The notes under the pieces were generated by a model, which did not search any database, was not told where the DNA came from, and worked only from the letters and a program-made list of their open reading frames with translations. From NCBI GenBank assembly GCA_018056705.1, contig JAGPFE010000009.1:1-64000 (forward strand): DNA of 64,000 bases, in the 5' to 3' direction. Source of the DNA: Candidatus Hydrogenedentota bacterium. Its GTDB lineage: Bacteria; Hydrogenedentota; Hydrogenedentia; Hydrogenedentales; CAITNO01. Shown here piece after piece: positions 37,048 through 45,696 of the stretch; the stretch's first letter is position 1, and each line of letters starts with the position of its first letter. A program made the translations under genes and the position numbers.

Positions 37048-37399
37048 GGGCAGGAACCTTCATGGTTCCGTAGTGGTTATCGGAATTTTCCCGCGAAACT
37101 TTACCCGCCGTGGTCCCGTTACCCGGCCCGCGCGCGGTTCATTGCCCGCCTGCCATTCCCGCGATAGACGCGGCTCACCAGGAACGCGCGGGGTGACTTT
37201 TTTGTCTTTCTGTATGCCAGCGTGGTATCCTAATGTACCCACCGGAATCGGGGTGCCATGTTTCAGTCCGTTTACGGCTAGAAATATTTGCTGAAACTTT
37301 TCCGGTTCAGGGGGAATAACAATCGTTCAAGGTGCTTGCAGTTCGAGGTGAACTGAAGATACACGTTAACTAATCTGACACGATAGAAGGAGCAAGACC
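37048..37399. other. intergenic region upstream of pal
   Basis: 352 bases. No gene is convincing. A weak promoter candidate is TTGCAG (37336-37341), 18 bases, TACACG (37360-37365). A good RBS, AAGGAGC, is at 37386-37392. Confidence 0.5.
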
Positions 37400-37936
37400 A
37401 TGGTACGTCAGAACGCGGTGAAGATGCTGTATGTGTTGCTGGCCATGACGTTGGTGGTGGGCATGGCTTCCGGGTGCAAGCGTAAGAGCCCGCCCCTCAA
37501 CACGGACCTGACCAGCACGTCCGGAATGGAAACCACCTCCGGCGAGGGCCAGCCCAATCTCGACTTGGAACGCCTGCTGTTCGAGCCGGGCAGCAAGTAC
37601 GGCCTGCAGACCGTGTACTTCGATTTCGACAGTTCCGCCTTGCGGCCTGACGCCATGGAAACCCTGCGCCAGAACGCCGAGAAGATCAAGCAGGTGCCGG
37701 GCGTGGTCATTCAGTTGGCTGGTCACTGCGACGAGCGCGGTACCCAGGAATACAACCTGGCCCTCGGTGAACGCCGCGCGCTGGCCGTCCGGAATTACCT
37801 GATTCAGCTGGGCGTCTCCGGCGACCGGCTGGTTACCATCAGTTACGGCAAGGAACGCCCGGCGGTTGATGGTCATAATGAAGCCGCGTGGGCGAAGAAC
37901 CGTCGCGTGGAATTCAACCGCGCCGTTGCCCAATAA
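37400..37936 (+). CDS. pal: peptidoglycan-associated lipoprotein Pal
   Basis: 178 residues. Lipoprotein signal with lipobox GMASGC (Cys26 lipidated), linker, and an OmpA-family peptidoglycan-binding domain: VYFDFDSSALRPDAMETL and AGHCDERGTQEYNLALGERR. The Asp and Arg of these motifs bind meso-diaminopimelate in peptidoglycan. Pal ties the outer membrane to the wall and pairs with the Tol system in outer-membrane constriction at division. tolQRAB are not in this window; cpoB follows 81 bases later, as in the classic tol-pal locus. Confidence 0.93.
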   Translation: MVRQNAVKMLYVLLAMTLVVGMASGCKRKSPPLNTDLTSTSGMETTSGEGQPNLDLERLLFEPGSKYGLQTVYFDFDSSALRPDAMETLRQNAEKIKQVPGVVIQLAGHCDERGTQEYNLALGERRALAVRNYLIQLGVSGDRLVTISYGKERPAVDGHNEAAWAKNRRVEFNRAVAQ

Positions 37937-38017
37937 TATACCGTTGGTGGCTCCCGTATCGGGACAGGCCGCTAGTGGGCGTGGGCAGCGATTGCCTTCA
38001 GGTGAAAGGATACATCG

Positions 38018-38944
38018 ATGAACAGGTCGACCGTCTGGCTGATCGCCATGCTGGGTGTCGTGACGGTGGCGCTGACCGGGTGTAACACCACCGGTGGCCA
38101 GTTGGAAACCACCATTTACGACATGCACAAGCGCGTGGTCAAACTTGACAAGGACCTCGGTGATTCGATCACCAAGTTGAACGAAACGGCAGCTACCCTC
38201 AACGCCCGGGTGGATGAAATGGATCAGCAGACCCGCCAGTTGGGCCTGCAGATTGAAAACAACCAGAAGAGGCTGGACGACCTGAGCAAAGACCTCGCCC
38301 GGTTCCGGAGTGACGTCTACCGTCACCTGGGGATCACCACGTCCATGCCCGGCGCGGTGGGAGGGACGCCAAACGTTTCCGTCGGTCAACCGATGATTGA
38401 AACGCCCGGCGGCGCCACGGCACCCGCCCCGTCGGGGCCTGCCGCGACGGGCCGCAATGAACTGGTGGATTCCGCGCCTTCGCCCCTGCCAACCCCTCCG
38501 GCTGCCACGCCGGCTGCCCAGCCCGCGCAGACACCGGCCGCCCCGGCTGCCCAGCCCGCCATGGACGAGCGTACCCTCTACGCCTCCGCTCAGCGGGCCC
38601 AGGAGTCCGGGGATCTCGAAGGCGCCCTGAAACTGTTCGACGAGTACCTCACCCGGTTTCCAAATGGTGAACAGGCCGCCAACGCCTATTTCTGGAAAGG
38701 CAAGTGCCAGTTGGATCTGAACCGTCACGCCGACGCCGTTCAGACTTACGAAACCCTGCGGTCCAAGTTCCCGAACAACACCAAGACCCCTTACGCCATG
38801 TATAACCAGGCGGTGGCCCATGTCCGGTTGGGACAGAACGCGGAGGCCGCCCGCCTGATGCAGGCGATCATCGACCAGTTCCCCATGTCGCCGGTTGCCG
38901 AACAGGCCAAGAACGATATCAAGAAACTGACCGGGGCTCGCTGA
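38018..38944 (+). CDS. cpoB: Tol-Pal system protein CpoB (YbgF), lipoprotein form
   Basis: 308 residues. Signal with lipobox VALTGC (Cys22), a predicted coiled coil (about 40-110, LNETAATLNARVDEMDQQTRQL), an Ala/Pro-rich linker (about 125-185), then three TPR units of the YbgF type: YASAQRAQESGDLEGALKLF, YFWKGKCQLDLNRHADAVQT, YNQAVAHVRLGQNAEAARLM. CpoB coordinates Tol-Pal with PBP1B-type wall synthesis. The lipobox is unusual, since E. coli CpoB is soluble periplasmic. RBS AAAGG. Confidence 0.9.
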   Translation: MNRSTVWLIAMLGVVTVALTGCNTTGGQLETTIYDMHKRVVKLDKDLGDSITKLNETAATLNARVDEMDQQTRQLGLQIENNQKRLDDLSKDLARFRSDVYRHLGITTSMPGAVGGTPNVSVGQPMIETPGGATAPAPSGPAATGRNELVDSAPSPLPTPPAATPAAQPAQTPAAPAAQPAMDERTLYASAQRAQESGDLEGALKLFDEYLTRFPNGEQAANAYFWKGKCQLDLNRHADAVQTYETLRSKFPNNTKTPYAMYNQAVAHVRLGQNAEAARLMQAIIDQFPMSPVAEQAKNDIKKLTGAR

Positions 38945-38966
38945 GTCCCGACTCCCAGGCGTTGCG

Positions 38967-39007
38967 TCAGGCGGCGTGTCCGCGAAGGCATGCCGCCTGA
39001 ATTGTTT
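38967..39007 (+). terminator. hairpin after cpoB
   Basis: A perfect 9-bp stem TCAGGCGGC/GCCGCCTGA (38967-38975 and 38992-39000) with a 16-base loop. The T tract is weak (ATTGTTTA). TATAAT at 39007-39012 next to it may be the -10 of the following operon. Confidence 0.55.
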
Positions 39008-39071
39008 ATAATATCGGTTCCCGGTCGTATCCGGGACGCGCGCGCGGATATCACAAGGAGGAGTGCTGGCG

Positions 39072-40085
39072 ATGGCGTATTACCTTGGACTGGATGCCGG
39101 TGGCACCAAAACGTTCTGTCTTGTTGGCGATGAACACGGTAACATCCTCGGGTTCGGCCGGGCCGGCACAGGAAATTACGAGGGTTTCGGCGTGGAGGCC
39201 GCCCGGCGGGAAATCGAAAAGGCTGTGCGGATGGCACTCGATGACGCCGGTATTACCCTCCAGCAGTTGACCGGCATCGGCATGGGCGTGGCAGGTGCGG
39301 ACCTGCCCGATGATTACGTCATGCTCGAGCGGGAAATTTTCGCGCCCCTGTTCGGAGATATCCCCCGGGTGTTCCGGAACGACAGCATGGGAGGTCTGCG
39401 CGGCGGTACCCGCGATCCCTTCGGCATCGTCATCGCCTGTGGCACGGGGTGCGTGTGCGCCGGCGTGAACCGGCACGGCAAGGAGGCCCGGGTCGGCGGC
39501 ATCAGCGAAGACTTCGGCGACATGGTTAGTGGATCCAGCATTGGCACGGAAGGGCTCAAGGTCGTGTTCCGCGCCCGGGACGGCATTGTCGGGCCTACCC
39601 TCCTGACCGATCACTTCGTTCGTCGCGCGGGATGTAAGGACGCCGACGAACTCTTCCACAAAATGTATACCCGCCAGATTTGGCATAAAGATCTTGAGCC
39701 CATGGCCAAGCTGGTCTTCGATGCCGCCTACGAAGGGGATCCCGCCGCTTGCGATATCCTGGAGTGGGGCGGACGTTACCTCGCGGAAATGGTCATCGCC
39801 GTCGCCCGGAAACTGGACATGTGCCGGGATACCTTTGACGTTGTCATGACAGGAAGCGTCTTCAAGGGCCGCTCGCCCGTGCTGATCGATACCATGCGCG
39901 CCCGCGTGCATCGGGTCTGTCCGGAAGCCCGGTGCGTGCGCGCCCTGTTCGAGCCCGTGGTGGGCTGCTTTCTCCTGGGGCTTGAACTGCACCACGCGAT
40001 GGATGACACCCGCTACGCGAACCTCGAAAAAAGCCTGGACGCCATGACCGCCCGTTGCGGCGTCTCGTTCCGGCCGGAGGCCTGA
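39072..40085 (+). CDS. BadF/BadG/BcrA/BcrD-type ATPase, likely N-acetylglucosamine kinase
   Basis: 337 residues. ASKHA fold: phosphate-1 loop LGLDAGGTKTFCLV, GMGVAGADLP, phosphate-2 IACGTGCVCAG, VGGISEDFGDMVSGSSIG, and an adenosine motif VMTGSVFKG. This sub-family contains eukaryote-like N-acetylglucosamine kinases and 2-hydroxyacyl-CoA dehydratase activators; the GGTK and EDFGD forms favour a sugar kinase. ATG 39072 is ten bases after AAGGAGG; GTG 39063 is too close. It starts a likely eight-gene operon that includes a UDP-sugar pyrophosphorylase, consistent with amino-sugar recycling. Confidence 0.8.
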   Translation: MAYYLGLDAGGTKTFCLVGDEHGNILGFGRAGTGNYEGFGVEAARREIEKAVRMALDDAGITLQQLTGIGMGVAGADLPDDYVMLEREIFAPLFGDIPRVFRNDSMGGLRGGTRDPFGIVIACGTGCVCAGVNRHGKEARVGGISEDFGDMVSGSSIGTEGLKVVFRARDGIVGPTLLTDHFVRRAGCKDADELFHKMYTRQIWHKDLEPMAKLVFDAAYEGDPAACDILEWGGRYLAEMVIAVARKLDMCRDTFDVVMTGSVFKGRSPVLIDTMRARVHRVCPEARCVRALFEPVVGCFLLGLELHHAMDDTRYANLEKSLDAMTARCGVSFRPEA

Positions 40086-40086
40086 C

Positions 40087-41223
40087 ATGAGACTGACCGC
40101 CGCCCATGTGCTGGTGGCCGTCGCGGCCCTGGTTACGGGGCTGGTAGTCTACCTCGCGTTTTTCGCGGGCGCGGGGCCCTCCGACCAGGCGGCCCCCGTG
40201 GACGTTTCGGACCCGGCCAGCGCTCCCGTTATCCAGTTGGACGCGGAAGAGGTGCGCCTGGGCACGGTGTCAAACCGGGAACCCACCGTTCACCAGGTAA
40301 CCGTGCGCAACGCCGGTAAAATGCCGCTGGAAATCCGCGACGTCCGCACCAGTTGCGCCTGTACCCAGGGAAAGATGCGGGGCGGCGATCCCGCCGTTAT
40401 TCCCCCGGGTGGTTCGGATGTCCTGGAAATCACCTTTTATCCCAAGAAGGTTTACGGATTTCACTCGCACAAGGTCCTGACCCTGTTCTCGAACGACCCG
40501 ACGCGCCCAAGCCTCGAACTCCACGTTCGGGCCGACGTAGACCCGGAATTCGAAGTAGTCCCGGACGAGGTGGATTTCGGCACCGTTACCAAGGGCATGG
40601 ACGTGGCGCGGACTATCCGCTTCAGACCGCTACAGGCGCCCGTGTCCCACGTTACGGGACTGTCCACCACTCAGCCTGGTCGGGACGCCGAAGGCGTGGA
40701 TCCCTCGTTGCGCAAGTCCTGGCTGCGGGTGGAACAACTGGACGTATCCGCCTCCGAGTGGCGCCACCCCGATTTTCCCGAGGTGGATATCCGCGTTACC
40801 CTTGACCCCGCCGCCCCGCCGGGAGAAATCCGACAGGCCTTCTACATCTCCGTGGATACCCCCCGGTTTCCCTTCCTCATGGTGCCTGTCCGCGCGCTCG
40901 TGGAGGCCCCCTACGCGATCGAAGGCGCGATCAGCCACGGCCAGGTATTTATCCGGCCCGGTGAACCGTTTCCCGTGGTGCGTTTCCGGGCCGCGTCTGG
41001 CGGATTGCGGCCGGTCTCCGTGGTCGCGGATCCGCCTGATGTCGTGGACATCGCCGTCGAGACTCCCGATGACGCTATCGTGGAAATAAAACTGACCGTC
41101 AGGAATGGGCTTGCCCCGGGGAAACATTCCGCGGACATCAAGGTGTTCCTGCGGAATGATGCCGGCGTGGTGTTCGAGGAACGCTGTTCCGCGCACGCGT
41201 ACGTGGCCGGCGGTGGAAATTGA
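40087..41223 (+). CDS. DUF1573 domain exported protein
   Basis: 378 residues. N-terminal anchor (about 7-29), then DUF1573/ASH-like beta sandwiches: LGTVSNREPTVHQVTVRNAG with the hallmark TSCACTQG, followed by PGGSDVLEITFYPKKVYGFHSHKVLTLFSNDP, and a second copy VDFGTVTKGMDVARTI. Such proteins are common in Bacteroidetes and PVC-type genomes and are thought to act in the envelope; no reaction is known. It begins one base after the kinase stop, so it is clearly cotranscribed. Confidence 0.85.
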   Translation: MRLTAAHVLVAVAALVTGLVVYLAFFAGAGPSDQAAPVDVSDPASAPVIQLDAEEVRLGTVSNREPTVHQVTVRNAGKMPLEIRDVRTSCACTQGKMRGGDPAVIPPGGSDVLEITFYPKKVYGFHSHKVLTLFSNDPTRPSLELHVRADVDPEFEVVPDEVDFGTVTKGMDVARTIRFRPLQAPVSHVTGLSTTQPGRDAEGVDPSLRKSWLRVEQLDVSASEWRHPDFPEVDIRVTLDPAAPPGEIRQAFYISVDTPRFPFLMVPVRALVEAPYAIEGAISHGQVFIRPGEPFPVVRFRAASGGLRPVSVVADPPDVVDIAVETPDDAIVEIKLTVRNGLAPGKHSADIKVFLRNDAGVVFEERCSAHAYVAGGGN

Positions 41224-41261
41224 ACGTCGATCATCCCGGAAAACTGGACGGGAGAATACCC

Positions 41262-41639
41262 ATGGCGCTTTTCGGCAAAGGATCCGGTGGTGAAAAAAAC
41301 GCCGCCGAGGTGTTTCCCCTGCCGCCCCGAATGGCTTCCTGTGCCGTGTGCCACGAACCCCGCGTGTTCAGCAGGGTCTGGAAGCGGGCGCTGATCATGC
41401 GGCGTTGTCCCTGTTGCGGCATAGTTTTCGATAACCCCGCCGCGTTGTATAATAAGATCACGCCAGTGTGCCCCCAGTGTGAGGAACCTCTCGAACAGCC
41501 AGGTTTCGATTACGGCCTGTGCGACCATTGCGGGTCCAAGCATGAACTGATCGAGGGGGCCAAGCCGTCCCTGTTGCCGAACCTGCGACAGCGGCAGGCA
41601 ATGAACCGTTTTGGTAAATCCAGGAGCGTGTTAGATTGA
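41262..41639 (+). CDS. small double zinc-ribbon protein
   Basis: 125 residues from ATG 41262 (GGGAG eight bases upstream). Two zinc-ribbon-like modules: CAVC with CPCC, and CPQC with CDHC, separated by short spacers. No catalytic motif. It overlaps the following gene by one base (TGATG), so it is translated together with the pyrophosphorylase. Could be a regulatory or protein-protein adapter; no family recognised. Confidence 0.7.
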   Translation: MALFGKGSGGEKNAAEVFPLPPRMASCAVCHEPRVFSRVWKRALIMRRCPCCGIVFDNPAALYNKITPVCPQCEEPLEQPGFDYGLCDHCGSKHELIEGAKPSLLPNLRQRQAMNRFGKSRSVLD

Positions 41640-43066
41640 TGTGGACCGATCTGGAACGACAATTGCGCGAACTGGCCGGTGAGTATGGCCAGGAACACAT
41701 TTTCAGGTACTGGGATACGTTGGATACTGGCGCGCGCGCCCGTTTCCTCGAGGACCTCGCCCGCATCGATTTTCCCCTGATGCGTCGCCTCGCCGAAACG
41801 TGGATCCTGAACGCGCCGGAACCGGAACACTTTTCCGATATTCAGCCCATTCCCGTGATTCCAACCGAGCCGGAAGACCCGGCCGCCGTGGCGGCGGGGG
41901 AGGAGGCCCTGTCCCGGGGCGAGGTCGGCCTGTTCCTCGTGGCGGGGGGGCAGGGCACCCGTCTCGGGTTTCCCGGCCCTAAGGGGTGTTATCCCATCGG
42001 CCCCCTCACCGGGAAAACCCTCTTTCAGTATCACGCCGAGAAAATCCGCAACCTCCAGCGGCGGTACGGTTGCGTGTTACCCTGGTACATCATGGTCTCG
42101 GAAACCAACGAAGCGGCCACCCGCGCCTACTTCCAGGAAAACGCCTGGCTTGGACTGGCCCCGGACCAGGTCTATTTCCTCAGACAGCGCATGGTGCCCT
42201 GCATGGACAACCACGGGCGCTTTCTGCTCGAGGCCCCGGACCGCCTCGCCATGAACCCGAACGGACACGGCGGCTGCATCCCCGCCATGAAAGAAGAAGG
42301 CGTCATCCAGGACGCCCGCGACCGGGGCGTGCGCTGGCTGAGTTATTTCCAGGTGGACAACTGGGCGGTCAAGGTAGCGGATCCCGTTTTCCTGGGTCAC
42401 CACGTGCTGCGTAATGCCGACATGTCTTCCAAGGTCCACCGCAAAAACGATCCCCGGGAAGCGGTGGGGGTCCACTGCCTGTGCGATGGCGACTACCGGG
42501 TCATCGAGTACAGCGAACTCGACCTCTATCCCCAGCTCCTGGAAACTGACGAGGCTGGAAATCTCCGGTTTTTCGCCGGCAACCCCGCCATCCACGTCAT
42601 TTCCGTTGATTTCGTGGAACGGCTCAACGCCCATTACGACGAATTTCCCTGGCACGTGGCCCATAAAAAGGTGCCCTGCCTGGATGACACCGGCGCGCTG
42701 GTCAAGCCCGATCGCCCCAACGCGTACAAGTTCGAAACCTTCGTGTTCGACGCGTTGAAGTTCGTGTCCCATCCCCCGGTTGCCCTGGAAATCCGCCGCG
42801 AGGGCGAATATACTCCCACCAAGCAGCCCGAAGGGGTCAACAGTGTCGCGGCATCCCGACAGAGCATGGCAGACTACTGGGGCGGGTGGCTGGAAAAAGC
42901 GGGGTGGACGCTACCCCACGACGCCGGGGGGCACGTGTCGGTGCCCGTGGAAATCAGTCCCGTCTTTGCCCTGACCGAGCGGGAATTCCTGGATCGCGCG
43001 CCCGAGCCCAGGACCGTGAACTCCGGTGTCGTGATCGAGGCGGACGGCTCAACGCGCGTAAACTGA
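41639..43066 (+). CDS. UDP-N-acetylhexosamine pyrophosphorylase-like uridylyltransferase
   Basis: 475 residues. GT-A-like nucleotidyltransferase of the UDPGP family (UAP1/UGP type): LFLVAGGQGTRLGFPGPKGCYPIGP is the UTP-binding loop, followed by PWYIMVSETNEAATRAYF, FLRQRMVPCMD, PNGHGGCIPAMK, YFQVDNWAVKVADPVFLG, and KKVPCLDDTG with NAYKFETFVFDAL. It forms UDP-sugar plus pyrophosphate from UTP and a hexose or N-acetylhexosamine 1-phosphate. The N-acetylhexosamine form is favoured by the eukaryote-like UAP motifs and the adjacent BadF-type kinase. ATG 41639 overlaps the upstream stop. Confidence 0.85.
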   Translation: MWTDLERQLRELAGEYGQEHIFRYWDTLDTGARARFLEDLARIDFPLMRRLAETWILNAPEPEHFSDIQPIPVIPTEPEDPAAVAAGEEALSRGEVGLFLVAGGQGTRLGFPGPKGCYPIGPLTGKTLFQYHAEKIRNLQRRYGCVLPWYIMVSETNEAATRAYFQENAWLGLAPDQVYFLRQRMVPCMDNHGRFLLEAPDRLAMNPNGHGGCIPAMKEEGVIQDARDRGVRWLSYFQVDNWAVKVADPVFLGHHVLRNADMSSKVHRKNDPREAVGVHCLCDGDYRVIEYSELDLYPQLLETDEAGNLRFFAGNPAIHVISVDFVERLNAHYDEFPWHVAHKKVPCLDDTGALVKPDRPNAYKFETFVFDALKFVSHPPVALEIRREGEYTPTKQPEGVNSVAASRQSMADYWGGWLEKAGWTLPHDAGGHVSVPVEISPVFALTEREFLDRAPEPRTVNSGVVIEADGSTRVN

Positions 43067-43126
43067 TCCCTGCCCGAATGACAGGACAGGGTGGCGGTGG
43101 CGGATACTCAAGAAAGGACATGTGTT

Positions 43127-44509
43127 ATGGCGGACGGCAGTAACGTTTCGCGCCCCAGGCCTTCCCTGCTGCGGCGCCTGTTGCGCTGGACCATCCGGGG
43201 CCTGCTGGTCCTGGTCGCGATCCTGGTGGTTCTCTTCGTCGCGGTGTTTCACCGGGCCCTCTACAACCGGTTTTCCCTGTTTCCCCGTCAGCAGGCGGCC
43301 TGGGAGACCATCCGGGCCAACCACATGCCCGTCGCGATCAGCACCGGCTACAAGGAGTACCGCGGGATCATCCACAGCCATTCCTACCTCTCCCACGACT
43401 CCGAGGTGCCTTTTGAACACATACTCCAGGTCATGAAAGACGTGGGGCGTGATTTCATCATCCTCAGCGACCATTGCCAGGAAAACGACAACAACCTCTA
43501 CGGACTGCAGTGGAAAGGCATCCACGACGGTAAGTTGTTCATTCAGGGTTTCGAGATGCAGGAAGGGTTCATGCCGGTGGGCCTGCCGGAGGGAACCGTC
43601 CTGAGTTGCAAGGATGACGCCGAAACCCTCGCCAGGAAGGTGGAAGAAGCCGGGGGCCGCGTCTTCATCATCCACGCCGAGCAGCCCCGGCACTGGGAAC
43701 TCCCCCAGATTCAGGCCATGGAAATCTACAACGTTCACCCCGATTTCATGGAGGAACTCAAGGGTGCCCGGTTGTACCGCCTGATTACCAACATCCTCAT
43801 CAACCTGCGAGCCTATCCAGACCAGACCATCCGGGCTATCTTCGACCCGCCCGTGAAGGTACTGGAGACCTGGGACCAGTTGAGCATCAACCGGGACATC
43901 GGCGGTTTCGGCGGCAATGATTCCCACCAGAACGTCGGCATCTATGGCATCTATACCGAGGACGGCGGACTGCTGCTGCGCCATGCCGAGGGCAAGGACC
44001 TGAAAAAATACGCGTTGAATCCGGTCACCCGGTTGCTGTTGCGGATATGCTGCGGACCGCTCGAACCGGGGAAGGAAGTGTTCAGGATACAACTGGATCC
44101 CTACGAACGCATGGCCCGGTTCACCTGCACCCACGTGCTGGCCCACGACCTGACGGAAGAGGAAATCCTTTCGGCCATCGCGGGCGGTCGCGCCTTCGTG
44201 GGGTTCGACATGATCGCCGACAGTTCCGGGTTCGTGTACATGGCCCGCAACGGCAACCAGAAAGTGGTTATGGGGGAATCGATTGATTTCGTCCCCGGCG
44301 AAACCACCCTCCAGGCCTTCTCGCCCCACGTGGTCCGCTTCAGGGTACTGAGGTACGGGAAAGTGGTACATGAAGAGGACGGCGCGTCCATGGAATGGAA
44401 GCCCGATCAGCCAGGCAAGTATCGCCTGGAAGCCTATCTCAACATCCTGGGGACCTGGACTCCCTGGGTATACACCAACCCGGTAAACCTCCGGGAGAAA
44501 TCTTCCTGA
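43127..44509 (+). CDS. membrane-anchored PHP-domain hydrolase
   Basis: 460 residues from ATG 43127 (AAAGGA eight bases upstream). One transmembrane helix near the N terminus (LRWTIRGLLVLVAILVVLFVAVF), then a PHP metallo-hydrolase domain: YRGIIHSHSYLSHDSEVP (HxH and following D/E metal ligands), FIILSDHCQEND, VFIIHAEQPRHW, and GGFGGNDSHQN. The C-terminal part (about 330-460) is beta-rich. The substrate is unknown; PHP proteins act on phosphoesters. It may act at the outer face of the inner membrane. It is the fifth gene of the operon that starts with the BadF-type kinase. Confidence 0.82.
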   Translation: MADGSNVSRPRPSLLRRLLRWTIRGLLVLVAILVVLFVAVFHRALYNRFSLFPRQQAAWETIRANHMPVAISTGYKEYRGIIHSHSYLSHDSEVPFEHILQVMKDVGRDFIILSDHCQENDNNLYGLQWKGIHDGKLFIQGFEMQEGFMPVGLPEGTVLSCKDDAETLARKVEEAGGRVFIIHAEQPRHWELPQIQAMEIYNVHPDFMEELKGARLYRLITNILINLRAYPDQTIRAIFDPPVKVLETWDQLSINRDIGGFGGNDSHQNVGIYGIYTEDGGLLLRHAEGKDLKKYALNPVTRLLLRICCGPLEPGKEVFRIQLDPYERMARFTCTHVLAHDLTEEEILSAIAGGRAFVGFDMIADSSGFVYMARNGNQKVVMGESIDFVPGETTLQAFSPHVVRFRVLRYGKVVHEEDGASMEWKPDQPGKYRLEAYLNILGTWTPWVYTNPVNLREKSS

Positions 44510-44510
44510 C

Positions 44511-44804
44511 ATGCTCAGCAAACCGGTGGAGGGGCTCAAGCCCGGTGAAATCGTGGCCGAACCGGTACGGAACGCCGCGGGCGCGGTGCTCTGCCCGGAG
44601 GGATTCGTGCTGACCGAACAGGCTATCGCGCGCCTGCGCAACGCCGGGGTCACCACCGTGCGGGTGCGCCAGGACCTGGACAACAATGCCGAGATCGACG
44701 CGCGCCTGGCCCGGCTCGATGCCCGTTTCGAAGGCGTGACCGATCCCGCGCTCGCGCGTTTGCGTCGCATCGTGGGCGCGGTGCTCAACGGAATGAGGAA
44801 CTGA
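44511..44804 (+). CDS. small conserved-looking protein upstream of HDOD
   Basis: 97 residues, cytoplasmic. It opens with LSKPVEGLKPGEIVAEPVRNAAGAVLCPEGFVLTEQAIARLRNAGVTTVRV. This resembles the N-terminal extension often found in front of HD-GYP phosphodiesterases (DUF3391-like: 'l.pGm.la.dv....G.vL...G..Lt...i..L...Gi..v'). Here it stands alone, one base after the PHP gene stop and three bases before the HDOD gene. Likely a partner domain encoded as a separate protein. Confidence 0.65.
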   Translation: MLSKPVEGLKPGEIVAEPVRNAAGAVLCPEGFVLTEQAIARLRNAGVTTVRVRQDLDNNAEIDARLARLDARFEGVTDPALARLRRIVGAVLNGMRN

Positions 44805-44807
44805 CCC

Positions 44808-45692
44808 ATGTGCCCGGACGCGTCCCCCGAGCCAATCCGGAACGTGGATTTCGTCCGGCGGAAGGTTCAGGACCTTGCCACCCTGCCCACCCTTCCCGGG
44901 ATCGTCCGCGCGGTGGTCGCGATGATGGATAACGCCGACGCTGGCCCGAGGGATGTCGCCGAACTGGTCTCTCACGACCAGGTCATGAGCGCCAAGATCC
45001 TCCGCCTGGTGAATTCGCCCCTCTACGGGTTTCCTGGCCGGATTTCATCGGTGTCCCACGCGCTGGTCCTGCTCGGGTTCAACGTGGTCCGCGGGCTGGT
45101 GCTGTCCATGGCCGTGTTCGACCATTTTTCCAGCCGGGTTCCGGGCCTGTGGGGGCATAGCCTGGGGACCGCCCTGGTGGCCCGCGCCCTCGCGCGCCAG
45201 TTGGGACGGAAAGACGCCGAAGAGGTCATGATCGCGGCCCTCCTTCACGACCTCGGCAAGGTAGTGCTGGCCCACCTGTTTCCCGAACACTACGCCTGGG
45301 CGCTCTCCATGGCCTCGGAGCGTCGCTGTCACGTGTCCGAGGCGGAACGCGAAGTTTTCAGCGTCGATCACACCCTCGCGGGGGCGTGGATTTCCCAGGC
45401 CTGGCATCTGCCCGCCCGCGTGGAGGACGTCATGGTGTTTCATCACACCCCCAGGGCGGCGAAAAACGCGCCCCCCGATGCCGCCCTGGCCCAGTTGGCC
45501 GATGCCCTTGCCCGGGCCATGGAATACGGCGATCCCGGCGATCCTGTCATGCCCAGGGTAGACGCGGACGCGATCAACTCGCTCGGCCTGGCAGACCTTC
45601 AGATCTCGAATGCCATTAAAATCGCCGAGGTGGAATTCCGGCAGGGCGTCGACGTGCTGGCCGGCGGCACCCCCAACCAGAACGGAACCTGA
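44808..45692 (+). CDS. HDOD domain protein
   Basis: 294 residues. HDOD signature: LATLPTLPGIVRAVVAMMDN, VAELVSHDQVMSAKILRLVNSPLYGFPGRISSVSHALVLLGFNVVRGLVLS, and the degenerate HD-type part ALLHDLGKVVLAHLFPEHY, with a later AWHLPARVEDVMVFHHTP. HDOD proteins are non-catalytic or poorly understood relatives of HD-GYP phosphodiesterases used in signalling output. It sits between a small DUF3391-like protein and a GGDEF protein, forming a compact signalling cassette at the end of the operon. Confidence 0.85.
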   Translation: MCPDASPEPIRNVDFVRRKVQDLATLPTLPGIVRAVVAMMDNADAGPRDVAELVSHDQVMSAKILRLVNSPLYGFPGRISSVSHALVLLGFNVVRGLVLSMAVFDHFSSRVPGLWGHSLGTALVARALARQLGRKDAEEVMIAALLHDLGKVVLAHLFPEHYAWALSMASERRCHVSEAEREVFSVDHTLAGAWISQAWHLPARVEDVMVFHHTPRAAKNAPPDAALAQLADALARAMEYGDPGDPVMPRVDADAINSLGLADLQISNAIKIAEVEFRQGVDVLAGGTPNQNGT

Positions 45693-45696
45693 TCCC

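Noticed and set aside
36554-37294. 246-residue plus-strand ORF
   Set aside because: No RBS and a Cys/Arg-rich pattern without domains; the minus-strand frame at 36637-37047 is a better, though still weak, candidate.
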